Of a stretch of 64,000 nucleotides of DNA, positions 16,959-26,480 are shown in pieces; within the stretch, counting starts at the first letter, position 1; every line of letters starts with the position of its first letter. Source of the DNA: Winogradskyella forsetii (lineage in GTDB: Bacteria > Bacteroidota > Bacteroidia > Flavobacteriales > Flavobacteriaceae); assembly GCF_013394595.1 (NCBI RefSeq), contig NZ_CP053348.1, forward strand, positions 682,001 to 746,000, given 5' to 3'. Both the position numbers and the translations under genes were made by a program. The notes below the pieces were generated by a model, which worked only from the letters and a program-made list of their open reading frames with translations, had not been told where the DNA came from and ran no database searches.

Positions 16959-18584
16959 TTAACCCAAAAATGGATATCTATAATCTGTAGGGGTTACAAA
17001 AGTTTCCTTGATTAATCTTGGAGATACCCAACGCAATAAGTTTTGGGCACTACCTGCTTTATCGTTTGTTCCAGATGCTCTAGCACCACCAAATGGTTGT
17101 TGACCAACAACAGCTCCAGTTGGTTTGTCATTAATATAGAAGTTACCCGCTGAATTTTGAAGCGCTTTAGTGGCTTCTTCAATGGCATAACGGCTTGTAG
17201 ATAAAATAGCACCTGTCAAGGCATATTCACTTGTGTCGTCTACTAGTTTTAGAGTTTCGGAATAAGTGTCATCCTCATAAACATATATCGTGATTACTGG
17301 TCCAAACAACTCAGTACACATGGTCGTATATTTTGGATTCGACGTTACGATAACAGTAGGCTCAATAAAATAACCTTTCGATTTATCATAGTTTCCACCA
17401 GCAATGATTTCGGCATCACTATCAGATTTTGCCTCGTCTATATATTTTGCTAATTTATCAAAAGAACCTTCGTGGATTACGGCTGTAATAAAATTGCCCA
17501 TATCTTCAGGAGAACCCATTTTGAAAGACTCAATATCCTCAAGTACGTATTTTTTCACATCAGCCCAAATGCCTTTTGGGACATAAGCTCGAGAGGCAGC
17601 ACTACATTTCTGACCTTGAAATTCAAAAGCGCCACGGGAAATTGCTGTCGCAACTTGCTTTGCATTTGCTGATTTGTGAGCAACGATAAAATCCTTTCCT
17701 CCAGTTTCACCCACGATTCTTGGGTAGGTTTTGTAGTTATGAATATTGTTTCCAATCTGTTTCCATAATTCTTTAAACACATGAGTAGAACCCGTAAAAT
17801 GCAAACCAGAAAAATCTGGGCTGGCTAAAACCGTATTTGTAATCATTTCAGGATCACCAAAAACAACATTGATAACGCCATCTGGCACACCAGCTTCTTT
17901 AAAAATATCCATAATAACTTTTGCAGAATATACTTGGCTATCGCTAGGTTTCCATACCACAACATTACCCATTAATGCCATACAAGCTGGTAAATTTCCG
18001 GCTATAGCCGTAAAATTAAAGGGAGTTACTGCGTAAGTGAAACCTTCAAGTGGTCTGTACTCAACGCGGTTCCAAGCATCACTTGTGCTTTCTGGTTGTT
18101 CCATATAAATGTCCGACATAAATTGAACATTGAAACGTAGGAAATCAATCAACTCACAAGCGGCATCAATTTCAGCTTGATAAATATTTTTAGATTGTGC
18201 AATCATAGTTGCCGCATTAATCTTAGCTCTATATGGTCCTGCAATTAATTCAGCTGCTTTTAAGAATACGCCAGCACGCTGTTCCCAAGGCATTTGCGAC
18301 CAAGATTTGCGCGCTTCTAATGCTGTAGAAATTGCTTCTTCAACATGTTTTTTTTCAGCTAAATGATATTCGCCTACAACGTGCTGATGATCGTGTGGTG
18401 GAGACATAGTTCTGGTGTTTCCAGTTTTTACGTCTTTACCATTTATGTACATTGGGACTTCAACTTTACTATTGAACATTGATTTGTAAGTGTCAAGAAC
18501 TTCTTTGCGTTCTGGCGAACCAGGTGCATAAGATTTTACAGGTTCATTGACTGCTACAGGTACATTAAAGAATCCTTTTCCCAT
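16959..18584 (-). CDS. pruA: L-glutamate gamma-semialdehyde (1-pyrroline-5-carboxylate) dehydrogenase
   Basis: A 541-residue NAD-dependent aldehyde dehydrogenase, second step of proline catabolism (P5C/glutamate semialdehyde to glutamate). ALDH marks: catalytic Cys in FQGQKCSAASR, general-base Glu in VGETGGKDF, and VVWKPSDSQVYSA in the cofactor fold. The N-terminus MGKGFFNVPVAVNEPV is that of the eukaryote-like P5CDH group. The start is the ATG at 18582-18584; a frame extension to 18614 adds a non-family peptide. A promoter -7 element lies at 18687-18694. No proline dehydrogenase gene is visible in the window. Confidence 0.93.
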   Translation of the reverse strand: MGKGFFNVPVAVNEPVKSYAPGSPERKEVLDTYKSMFNSKVEVPMYINGKDVKTGNTRTMSPPHDHQHVVGEYHLAEKKHVEEAISTALEARKSWSQMPWEQRAGVFLKAAELIAGPYRAKINAATMIAQSKNIYQAEIDAACELIDFLRFNVQFMSDIYMEQPESTSDAWNRVEYRPLEGFTYAVTPFNFTAIAGNLPACMALMGNVVVWKPSDSQVYSAKVIMDIFKEAGVPDGVINVVFGDPEMITNTVLASPDFSGLHFTGSTHVFKELWKQIGNNIHNYKTYPRIVGETGGKDFIVAHKSANAKQVATAISRGAFEFQGQKCSAASRAYVPKGIWADVKKYVLEDIESFKMGSPEDMGNFITAVIHEGSFDKLAKYIDEAKSDSDAEIIAGGNYDKSKGYFIEPTVIVTSNPKYTTMCTELFGPVITIYVYEDDTYSETLKLVDDTSEYALTGAILSTSRYAIEEATKALQNSAGNFYINDKPTGAVVGQQPFGGARASGTNDKAGSAQNLLRWVSPRLIKETFVTPTDYRYPFLG

Positions 18585-18686
18585 CGATAAAAAATTTTGT
18601 CGTTCCCGAGACATCGGGAATCTGGTTAATATTTAATAAATAATTAGTAAGATTCCCACTTTTGTGAGAACTAGAATTTGAAAGTG

Positions 18687-18694
18687 CAAAGTTA
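18687..18694 (-). promoter_or_regulatory. pruA promoter -7 element
   Basis: TAACTTTG on the minus strand, a TAnnTTTG match 103 bases before the chosen ATG. Confidence 0.5.
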
Positions 18695-18794
18695 CAATTT
18701 TTATAAGAGATTATTTATTTCAAACGTTATAGTTATGTGAAGATTGGGATTTAAATTTTTGTAAGTTGCAGATTGAAATTTTGACCATTTTTCT

Positions 18795-19802
18795 ATGTCC
18801 AAAAACAATGCTTTTATTTTAACACTGGCCTATCCCGATACTGTAGTTAGAATATCTGATGAGCGATTAGTCTCATACTTAAAGTATTTAAATGTGGGTT
18901 GCGAAAATTATGTACGTGCTGGTCATGCGGCTTTGGTGCTTATAGATAAGGAAACCGGAAATTTGGATTATTATGATTTTGGAAGATATACTTGTCCGCT
19001 AGGTTATGGGCGAGTTAGAGGAAAAATAACGGATAACGAACTAGATTTTCCCTTAAAAGCAAAAATTGTAGATGATCGCATTATTAATTTGAATGAGATT
19101 TTAACTTTTCTTGCTACAAATCCTGAACTTACACATGGAGAAGGTAAATTGATTGGTTCAGTTTGTAATGCTATAAATTATAAAAAGGCTAAAGACTATA
19201 TCGTACAATTGCAGAGCGGAAATCCTGTAAAATATGGTGCGTTTTTAAAAAAGGCAAGTAATTGCTCGCGTTTTGTCACCGATGCCTTAATTGCTTCTAT
19301 TAATGACAGCGAGAAAAAGAAACGCTTAATTAAATCAAAACGATTTACGCCCAGCACAGTTAGTAATGTGGTCATTGCTAATACTGAACTCATAGTTCAT
19401 GAAGTTTCAGAATCTGGTAATATTACAAAGTTTACATCGACCTCTAAGGCTGAAAACAGACGTTGTTTCTTGGATAAATTAAAAGATTTTGAGCCCAATT
19501 TAATTGGGAATCTTAAGCCGAAACCTGTCAAGGAAATGGCGCATCATGCCCAATGGTTGGAAGGGATTGGTGCAGGAGCGTGGTTTGAAATTTATGATAT
19601 AAATAGTACTACTGAATTTCGATTTAGACGCATTTCACCTTATGGAAAGATTGACTGTGATGGTGTTTATAAGGTTGATTCCGTAGGATTTGATATTGAT
19701 TCAAACTATCAGTTTGTGCATTATTCCAATTGCTCATTCTTTCATGTAGAACAAGATGGCTTGCGATATCGATTTGATTTCAAAAAAAATTATGAATCTT
19801 AG
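18795..19802 (+). CDS. DUF6695-like protein with NlpC/P60-type His/Cys motifs
   Basis: A 335-residue cytoplasmic-looking protein (no signal peptide). I believe it matches the flavobacterial family DUF6695. Residues 41-50 (RAGHAALVLI, His44) and 154-163 (KASNCSRFVT, Cys157) have the His-before-Cys order of circularly permuted NlpC/P60-like (LRAT/YiiX type) papain-fold enzymes. The N-terminal half would thus be a thiol hydrolase or acyltransferase. The C-terminal third (about 240-335) is a separate beta-rich domain with an FEIYD strand and aromatic residues, perhaps a small binding domain. It overlaps apaG by four bases, stop to stop. The enzyme assignment is inference from two motifs. Confidence 0.7.
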   Translation: MSKNNAFILTLAYPDTVVRISDERLVSYLKYLNVGCENYVRAGHAALVLIDKETGNLDYYDFGRYTCPLGYGRVRGKITDNELDFPLKAKIVDDRIINLNEILTFLATNPELTHGEGKLIGSVCNAINYKKAKDYIVQLQSGNPVKYGAFLKKASNCSRFVTDALIASINDSEKKKRLIKSKRFTPSTVSNVVIANTELIVHEVSESGNITKFTSTSKAENRRCFLDKLKDFEPNLIGNLKPKPVKEMAHHAQWLEGIGAGAWFEIYDINSTTEFRFRRISPYGKIDCDGVYKVDSVGFDIDSNYQFVHYSNCSFFHVEQDGLRYRFDFKKNYES

Positions 19803-20185
19803 TTTAATGCAAAAGGAGCACTCAACTTGAAAGAAGGAATATAAACCTTGAATTTATTGGCTTTTGTAAAGTTGACCATATTGTAGTGACCTTGCATAGC
19901 TCCAAAAGGTGATGTTAACAAACAACCTGAATTATAGGTATGTGATTCTCCTGGTTTTAAAACAGGTTTTTTACCAATGACACCTTCACCTTCAATAATT
20001 TCTTCATTATTGAGAGCGTCAAGGATTTTCCAATGTCTGGAATTTAGTTGCACAGAATCTTTACTTTGGTTTTCAATTGTTACTTTATAACCAAAGGCGA
20101 AATGCACTTTATAATTTTTATAAAATGTGCCTTCAAAATTGGTTTCTACTGAAATTTTAATTCCGCTTGTAACTTGTTGTACCAT
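19799..20185 (-). CDS. apaG: ApaG domain protein
   Basis: A 128-residue ApaG (Fn3-like beta fold) protein. Typical features are FAFGYKVTIENQSKDSVQL and SRHWKILD near residues 30-50, and GVIGKKPVLKPGESHTYNSG with SPFGAMQGHYNM near 82-120. Length matches the family. Known members are linked to Co2+ resistance and diadenosine tetraphosphate metabolism, but the molecular role is unsettled. Convergent and overlapping with the upstream gene by four bases. Confidence 0.93.
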   Translation of the reverse strand: MVQQVTSGIKISVETNFEGTFYKNYKVHFAFGYKVTIENQSKDSVQLNSRHWKILDALNNEEIIEGEGVIGKKPVLKPGESHTYNSGCLLTSPFGAMQGHYNMVNFTKANKFKVYIPSFKLSAPFALN

Positions 20186-20246
20186 GCATTTAATAATTAT
20201 TCTACGCTAAAATAACATAATTTTTGGATGAAGCCCTATAAATCGG

Positions 20247-21623
20247 CTAAGTGGTTGAAATTTTTAACAAATAGTTCGAAACGAAGGTCTCTAAAGTGTC
20301 AAAAAAGTTGATAATATCCTTTTTTGCCAAAAGGCTGTTTATCGTTACCATTCGAACAAATTCTTGATTTTTAAAAGTACCAAAACCAACCATAAGCTCT
20401 GAGTTTTTGTACAATGCTGTACACAATTCATTAGCAGGAATACCTTTATAATTGAAACAAACTGAAATGGAATCGTCAAAACTATAGAGTGTGTAGTCTT
20501 GATGATTCCTGATATAGTCTCTAGCAATATCTGCCATTTCGAACTGTTTATCTACAATTTTTTCTAAACCTTTTGTGCCTACAGATTTCCATAAGGTCCA
20601 AATTTTTAAGGCATCATTTCGTCTTCCACATTGCAATGAGGTTTTACCTAGATTATAATCGTCTCCATCGGTTTGATAGAGGTAGTCCGCTTCATTAGAA
20701 AATGAATGGTGTAGTTGGTCTTTGTGCTGTGTAACAATTACGGAACAGCTCAATGGTGTGCCCAACATTTTATGGGCGTTCACACTAAATGAATCCGAAT
20801 GTTCCAAACCACGCACTAAGTGTTGATAGCTGTTACTAAAAATTACGCCTCCACAATAAGCGCCATCTACGTGAAGCCATAAATTATGGGACTTGCAGAT
20901 CTTGCTAATCGCTTCAATATCATCAAAAGCACCAAGAACAGTTGTGCCTGCAGTGGCATTTACAAAGAAAGGTGTTAAACCATTGTCTATGTCCTTTTGA
21001 ATAAGTTCTTGTAAATGTTCAACTAGCATTTCGCCTTTTGAATTGGTGTTTACTAAACGTACTTGATTTTTGCCAATACCAGTTAAAGCCGCATTTTTAG
21101 AAATGGAGTAATGTGATGCCGCAGAGGTATATAGCGTCATTGGCTTAGATAAACCTTCTGCTCTTATGTATTCATTTTTATGGTCTCTCGCCATAATCAA
21201 CGCCATCATGTTGCTCATGGATCCTCCAGGCGCCAAAGTGCCATCGCTATTATCGGCATAACCTGCTAATGCGCAAATATTCTTTAGGACTTGTTTTTCA
21301 ATACCAACTTGTGGTCCCGCAACTTTATAGGTGTACATGCTGTTATTAAACATCACAGCGAGCAAATCTCCGAGTGTTGCTTTGCCAATTCTACCGCCAA
21401 ATAATTGATTAAAAAAAGATTTGGAAGCCGTTTTTGGTGTGCTTTTTATGAGGTCTTTTAATATGACTTTTAATTGATTATCAATAATGCCTTCTGATTG
21501 AAGTGATAAATCAATTTGACTGTATAATTCTGAGGTCGGGACAGGTTTTGCAACAGGTTGGTTGGTTTCTACTTTGAAAAGTTCGTCGCACAATTCAGAA
21601 AATAGGGCAATATCATTTTGCAT
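20247..21623 (-). CDS. Group II PLP-dependent amino acid decarboxylase
   Basis: A 458-residue decarboxylase of the glutamate/aromatic/cysteine-sulfinate family. HVDGAYCGG (251-259) carries the PLP-binding Asp. SVNAHKMLG has the Schiff-base Lys285. APGGSMSNMMAL is the conserved phosphate-binding loop. The substrate cannot be fixed; the sequence around the active site resembles sulfinoalanine/glutamate-type enzymes more than tyrosine decarboxylase. It would consume H+ and release CO2, so an acid-stress or amine-synthesis role is possible. It has its own promoter (-7 at 21656-21663). Confidence 0.88.
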   Translation of the reverse strand: MQNDIALFSELCDELFKVETNQPVAKPVPTSELYSQIDLSLQSEGIIDNQLKVILKDLIKSTPKTASKSFFNQLFGGRIGKATLGDLLAVMFNNSMYTYKVAGPQVGIEKQVLKNICALAGYADNSDGTLAPGGSMSNMMALIMARDHKNEYIRAEGLSKPMTLYTSAASHYSISKNAALTGIGKNQVRLVNTNSKGEMLVEHLQELIQKDIDNGLTPFFVNATAGTTVLGAFDDIEAISKICKSHNLWLHVDGAYCGGVIFSNSYQHLVRGLEHSDSFSVNAHKMLGTPLSCSVIVTQHKDQLHHSFSNEADYLYQTDGDDYNLGKTSLQCGRRNDALKIWTLWKSVGTKGLEKIVDKQFEMADIARDYIRNHQDYTLYSFDDSISVCFNYKGIPANELCTALYKNSELMVGFGTFKNQEFVRMVTINSLLAKKDIINFFDTLETFVSNYLLKISTT

Positions 21624-21655
21624 TTTATAATTGATTTAATGAAATGAAAGTGGAG

Positions 21656-21663
21656 CAAAATTA
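21656..21663 (-). promoter_or_regulatory. Decarboxylase promoter -7 element
   Basis: TAATTTTG on the minus strand, matching TAnnTTTG, 33 bases before the ATG. Confidence 0.45.
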
Positions 21664-21691
21664 GTCTCACCAAATGAACACTCCTTACAGT

Positions 21692-22948
21692 TTAATTGGA
21701 AATGTTAACTGACGTCGCTTCTCCAAATCCGATCAGACGATCGAAGCGTGCGCCAAGATCCCTATAATAAACCAAAACTTTGTAATTATTTTCTGTTTCC
21801 CAGAAATTACCGCTAATAGCACCTTCGTCTATCACACCTGTTTCTTTATCGATGGCGACATATTTATAGTTGTAGAACCCTTGTTTCAATTTTAAAATTG
21901 CTTCATAGCGCCTGGCTTCTGCATTATAAAACATCTTTGTAATGGGCTCAATCATAAACGCATTAAAATTACCATAGATATAGACGTCTTTAGCTTTGAA
22001 CTCATCGTGTAGTAGTGAAAAATGAACGTTGACATAATCCGCTTCAACATCCGGATTCTCTCGATCAATTACTGTGATTAGAAAATTTCCGTTAATATCT
22101 GGATTGTAGGTATAAGGTCTGTTTTTTCTAGATATGTCCGTATATAAATAGTTGTGATAAAGTTCCTTCAGTTCTATAAATTGAACGCCAATATTGGCAG
22201 CTCTAACATCTTTGTTTTCAAAAAAGAGATACTCATTTCCACCCCAAAATGCTGATTTGTCATTATATCGATAAATAAGTTCGTTACCCAACGTATATTG
22301 TGGTTTTAAATCTGAAATTGCCGTGTTAAGGTTATTGTTTTGAATGATGACCGTTTTAACGGTTTCTAATGGATTGTTAAGGTTCATATTACTATCGGTC
22401 GTAATTACCATATCCACGGATTGTTTTTCTGCAATAAACTTGACATCCCGAGAACGTTTTACGGATACACCTACATTCGCTAAATCTTCATAAATCATAA
22501 ATTTTCTACTGAACATCATTTCATCATAATCATCATAAATGGAAATCATATAATTTCCACTCTTCAATAAAGCACGAGTTTGGATGTTCGGTATTTGTAA
22601 GGTATAATGTGAATAAATCTGATAGGTATTGAACGAGTTTTCATAGGTTAAGATGCGTTGATTATCCAATCCTTTTAGATATTCGGCTTTCACCAAATTA
22701 GAAGGCGTCCAGTCAAAATTAAAATGTTCAATAACATAATAAAAATCTTCTTCATTTCCGTTTATAGCATCAAATTCCAACCGTAAAGACTCGCCTAATT
22801 TTAAAATAGGTAATTGACCTTGTGTGGTATTGCTCTTAAAGGTGATCGTTTTTATAAAATCAGGTGGGTTGAGTTCTACGGCGACTTGTGACAGTAAAAT
22901 TGATGGAGATACTAAAAGTAAGAGAAGGCTAAAAATACGATGTTTCAT
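21692..22948 (-). CDS. Type IX secretion system plug protein (DUF5103)
   Basis: A 418-residue exported beta-rich protein of the former DUF5103 family. Its Flavobacterium member was found as the periplasmic Plug closing the SprA translocon. A signal peptide occupies residues 1-20 (LLLLVSPSILLSQ). Signature stretches are FNFDWTPSNL, GNYMISIYDD, NRPYTYNPDINGNFLITV and GFYNYKYVAID. The C-terminal part resembles a carbohydrate-binding (CBM48-like) fold. It lies divergent from nqrA, an arrangement I recall in other flavobacteria. Together with PorT/SprT it supports a working T9SS in this cell. Confidence 0.85.
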   Translation of the reverse strand: MKHRIFSLLLLLVSPSILLSQVAVELNPPDFIKTITFKSNTTQGQLPILKLGESLRLEFDAINGNEEDFYYVIEHFNFDWTPSNLVKAEYLKGLDNQRILTYENSFNTYQIYSHYTLQIPNIQTRALLKSGNYMISIYDDYDEMMFSRKFMIYEDLANVGVSVKRSRDVKFIAEKQSVDMVITTDSNMNLNNPLETVKTVIIQNNNLNTAISDLKPQYTLGNELIYRYNDKSAFWGGNEYLFFENKDVRAANIGVQFIELKELYHNYLYTDISRKNRPYTYNPDINGNFLITVIDRENPDVEADYVNVHFSLLHDEFKAKDVYIYGNFNAFMIEPITKMFYNAEARRYEAILKLKQGFYNYKYVAIDKETGVIDEGAISGNFWETENNYKVLVYYRDLGARFDRLIGFGEATSVNISN

Positions 22949-23044
22949 TAATTATGATTTTATAGAGCATAAAGATAATCAAAATCTGTGCCTTAAAGCA
23001 AGTCTGTTATTTATAATCATTACAAATAAAAAAGTTGTTTTAAA

Positions 23045-23078
23045 TTGGGTAATAATTAAGCATTAATTCGTAAATTTG
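23045..23078 (+). promoter_or_regulatory. Probable nqr operon promoter
   Basis: TTG at 23045-23047 and TAAATTTG at 23071-23078 are 23 bases apart, within the spacing reported for Flavobacterium promoters (TTG, 17-23, TAnnTTTG). This leaves an 80-base leader before nqrA. Confidence 0.55.
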
Positions 23079-23161
23079 CCCGATTTTTAGAATTCATTTT
23101 AAGTTTAAAATCGTCCATTTTAGGTGTATAAAATGAGCTCAACTTAACTAATCTTTAGTAT

Positions 23162-24514
23162 ATGTCAAAAGACATCAAAATTAAAAAGGGTTTAGATATA
23201 AAGCTGGTCGGTGAAGCCGAGAAGGCAACGGAAAATGCTATCGTAAGTAATTTCTATTCTATAAGGCCTGAAGATTTCCACAGTATTATTCCGAAATTAA
23301 TTGCAAAAGAAGGTACACATGTTAAAGCGGGTGAAACCTTATTTTACAACAAAGACAATGAAGCAATGAAGTTTGTTTCTCCTGTTTCTGGTGAAGTAAC
23401 GGAAGTACAACGTGGTCCAAGACGTCGCATAGACGCTATTAAAATTACAGCAGACAAAACTCAAGCGGTCGTAGATCACGGCACATTTGATTTAGCTTCT
23501 AATGCTGAAAAAACCAAAGCACATTTGTTAGCAACAGGATGTTGGGCTTTTATAAAGCAACGTCCTTACGATGTTATTGCAAAAGCAGATAGCACGCCAA
23601 AAGCTATTTTTATCTCAGGTTATGCAAGTGCACCTTTAGCTGCGGATTTAGATTTCACCTTAGCTGGTAAAGAAGCAGAATTGCAAGCCGCAGTAACTGC
23701 TTTGTCTAAATTAACAGAAGGTGGTGTTCATATTTCGGTAGGTAAAAATTCTAATTCGCCTTTGGCAAATCTAGAAAATGCTATTACGCATAAAGTTTCT
23801 GGGCCACATCCATCTGGTAATGTAGGTACGCTGATTAATAAGGTGAGTCCTGTTAATAAGGGAGAAACGGTTTGGACGGTTAATGCCCAAGATTTAGTAA
23901 TTATTGGTGAATTATTATTAACTGGAAAGTTTAATGCCGAACGTGTGGTGGCATTAGCAGGATCTTCTGTTAAGAAACCAAGATATTTTAGAACTAAAAT
24001 TGGCTCTGAAATCGCTACTATGGTTTATGATAATGGCGTTGAAAGAGATGGAAATGACCGTTTTATTTCGGGGAATGTGTTAACGGGAAAACAAATCGCT
24101 CCAGACGGCTATTTAGATTATTATAGCAACGTTATCACTGTGATTCCTGAAGGCGATGACTATGAGTTTTTTGGGTGGAACAAGCCTGTTTTTGATAAGG
24201 TTTCTACCTCGAGAGCATTAACTTTCTCTTGGTTAACTCCCAAAAAGAAATTCGATTTAGATACAAATACAAACGGCGAGCATCGTGCTTTTGTGATTAC
24301 AGGAAATTATGAAGAAGTATTTCCGTTAGACATTTATCCATTACAAATTCTAAAAGCTTGTATGTATCAAGATTTAGATGAAATGGAAGCTTTAGGAATG
24401 TACGAAGTTGCACCAGAGGATTTTGCATTAACAGAATTTGTTTGTGTGTCAAAGCAACCACATCAAAAAATTATAAGAGAAGGATTAGACTTAATGCTTA
24501 AAGAGATAGGATAA
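23162..24514 (+). CDS. nqrA: Na+-NQR subunit A
   Basis: A 450-residue peripheral subunit of the Na+-translocating NADH:quinone reductase. KGLDIKLVGEAE near the N-terminus and the lipoyl-like segment (VSPVSGEVTEVQRG, about 78-91) are typical of NqrA. GPHPSGNVGTLINKVSPV is the family's central signature. It binds quinone at the membrane face of the complex. First gene of a six-gene operon; its stop overlaps the nqrB start by one base (TAATG). Confidence 0.96.
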   Translation: MSKDIKIKKGLDIKLVGEAEKATENAIVSNFYSIRPEDFHSIIPKLIAKEGTHVKAGETLFYNKDNEAMKFVSPVSGEVTEVQRGPRRRIDAIKITADKTQAVVDHGTFDLASNAEKTKAHLLATGCWAFIKQRPYDVIAKADSTPKAIFISGYASAPLAADLDFTLAGKEAELQAAVTALSKLTEGGVHISVGKNSNSPLANLENAITHKVSGPHPSGNVGTLINKVSPVNKGETVWTVNAQDLVIIGELLLTGKFNAERVVALAGSSVKKPRYFRTKIGSEIATMVYDNGVERDGNDRFISGNVLTGKQIAPDGYLDYYSNVITVIPEGDDYEFFGWNKPVFDKVSTSRALTFSWLTPKKKFDLDTNTNGEHRAFVITGNYEEVFPLDIYPLQILKACMYQDLDEMEALGMYEVAPEDFALTEFVCVSKQPHQKIIREGLDLMLKEIG

Positions 24515-25722
24515 TGGGTTTAAAACAAAATTTACATAGTTTTAAGGAAAAGAATAAAGACAAAAAGTGGCTACCTGCTTTCAATGCCCTTTTTACGTTT
24601 TTATATATGCCAAATGAGACCACTCACAATGGAACTCATATTAAGGCAGCAGATGATTTAAAGCGTACTATGAATACCGTAATCATGGCTTTGGTGCCAT
24701 GTTTAATATTCGGTATGTTCAATGCTGGTTATCAACATTATTTAGCGCTTGGCGTCATTGAATCTGCAGAAGGATTTCTAGGCGCATCGTTTTGGACATG
24801 GGATAACTTAGTTATTGGGCTTTGGAAAGTATTACCGTTGGTAATTGTGTCTTATGGTGTTGGTTTGGCGGTAGAATTTATCTTCGCCATTATTAAAGGA
24901 CACGAAGTAGAGGAAGGTTACTTAGTTACGGGTATGTTAGTGCCTTTGATTGTTCCTGTTGATATACCACTTTGGATGTTATCGGTTGCAGTTATCTTTG
25001 GTGTTGTCATCGGTAAAGAAGTTTTCGGTGGTACAGGAATGAACATTTTGAATCCGGCATTAACCATTCGAGCGTTTTTATTCTTCGCTTATCCAACTTG
25101 GATGTCAGGAGATAAGGTTTGGGTACATGGTGCTGTAGAGCGTGCAGGAACACCAGACGCCATTTCAGGGGAAACCATATTAGGTAGTTTGGCCCAGAAT
25201 AACGGAACATTGGGCTATGACCTTATGGATATGTTTTGGGGAATCATACCAGGTTCAGTTGGTGAAACTTCAAAATTCTTAATTGTTATAGGTGCCCTAT
25301 TTCTTATTTTTACTAAAGTAGGTAGCTGGCGAATTATTATAAGCACCTTAATTGGAGCTTTGGCAATGGGCTTAATTTTCAATGGTGTTGTAGAAGCCGG
25401 TTGGATTGGAGATACTAGTAAATTCTATGGATTAATGAGTGTTCCATTTTGGCAGCATTTAATTATAGGTAGTATATTGTTTGGAGCTGTTTATATGGCA
25501 ACAGACCCTGTAACAGCATCGCAGACCAACAAAGGGAAGTGGATTTATGGTTTCTTAATTGGATTTATTTCAATTATGATCCGTGTGTTCAATCCTGCTT
25601 ATCCTGAAGGCGTGTTCTTAGCAATTTTACTAATGAACGTATTTGCACCAACTATTGATCATTATGTAATTCAAGGGAACGTAAAACGTAGAATGAAGCG
25701 TGTAAAAGTTAAAGCAGCATAA
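24514..25722 (+). CDS. nqrB: Na+-NQR subunit B (flavinylated membrane subunit)
   Basis: A 402-residue inner-membrane subunit with about ten helices. It carries the covalent FMN and riboflavin and most of the Na+ path. The flavinylation site is SGET (Thr221), matching the SGAT-type motif in Vibrio NqrB. FGGTGMNILNPALTIRAFLFF and ATDPVTASQTNKGKWIYG are family signatures. The N-terminal 50 residues are cytoplasmic. ApbE is needed to attach FMN; its gene is at 44.6 kb in this window. Confidence 0.96.
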   Translation: MGLKQNLHSFKEKNKDKKWLPAFNALFTFLYMPNETTHNGTHIKAADDLKRTMNTVIMALVPCLIFGMFNAGYQHYLALGVIESAEGFLGASFWTWDNLVIGLWKVLPLVIVSYGVGLAVEFIFAIIKGHEVEEGYLVTGMLVPLIVPVDIPLWMLSVAVIFGVVIGKEVFGGTGMNILNPALTIRAFLFFAYPTWMSGDKVWVHGAVERAGTPDAISGETILGSLAQNNGTLGYDLMDMFWGIIPGSVGETSKFLIVIGALFLIFTKVGSWRIIISTLIGALAMGLIFNGVVEAGWIGDTSKFYGLMSVPFWQHLIIGSILFGAVYMATDPVTASQTNKGKWIYGFLIGFISIMIRVFNPAYPEGVFLAILLMNVFAPTIDHYVIQGNVKRRMKRVKVKAA

Positions 25723-25724
25723 TT

Positions 25725-26474
25725 ATGGCATTAGACACAGAAAAAAATAGCTATACAGTCATCTTTTCAATCATTATGGTGGTTGTAGTTGGCGCTATAT
25801 TGGCAGGTTTGGCTTCAGGTTTAAAACCTATGGTAAAAGCCAACGAAAGATTTGAAAAACAACAAAACATTCTTTACGCATTAGGCGTAAACAATAATGA
25901 GGGCGCGAATGATGTTCAGTTTATTTCAACAGATAACGTGGAGGAAGAATTTGAAAAATACATTAAGAAACAATATGTTTTTCAAGATGGTGAGCTAAAG
26001 GAAAATGACGAAGCTTACCTTATCGACATCAAAAAGGAAGAAACAAAAGCCAAAAAAGGTGATTATAAAAGACGGCTTCCAATTTTTGTCGGTGAGAAAA
26101 AAGATGGTCAAGAAGTCTATATAGTACCTGTAAGGGGAAAAGGACTTTGGGATGCTATTTGGGGCTTCGTGGCTTTAGATAAAAGCATGACCATTCAAGG
26201 CGTGTATTTTGATCACAAAGGTGAAACACCTGGTTTAGGCGCAGAGATTAAGCAGCGCTACTTTATGGATGATTTTACTGGAGAGAAGTTTTTAGATGGT
26301 GGTGTTTTTAAAGGGATATCAGTAGCCAAAGGAAATAACGATCCGAAAAACTTAATAAAAGACGACCAAGAGATTGATGCTCTGGCAGGTGCAACGATCA
26401 CAGGAGACGGACTTGCTGTTATGTTAAGCAAGGATATAAAAATGTATATGCCTTATTTCAAGACCTTAAATTAA
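25725..26474 (+). CDS. nqrC: Na+-NQR subunit C (flavinylated periplasmic subunit)
   Basis: A 249-residue subunit with one N-terminal membrane helix (about 11-32) and a periplasmic FMN-binding domain. The flavinylation motif is DALAGATITGDGL with the acceptor Thr224. KGLWDAIWGFVALD and GETPGLGAEI are characteristic of the FMN_bind fold. Starts two bases after nqrB. Confidence 0.95.
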   Translation: MALDTEKNSYTVIFSIIMVVVVGAILAGLASGLKPMVKANERFEKQQNILYALGVNNNEGANDVQFISTDNVEEEFEKYIKKQYVFQDGELKENDEAYLIDIKKEETKAKKGDYKRRLPIFVGEKKDGQEVYIVPVRGKGLWDAIWGFVALDKSMTIQGVYFDHKGETPGLGAEIKQRYFMDDFTGEKFLDGGVFKGISVAKGNNDPKNLIKDDQEIDALAGATITGDGLAVMLSKDIKMYMPYFKTLN

Positions 26475-26480
26475 TAGTGT

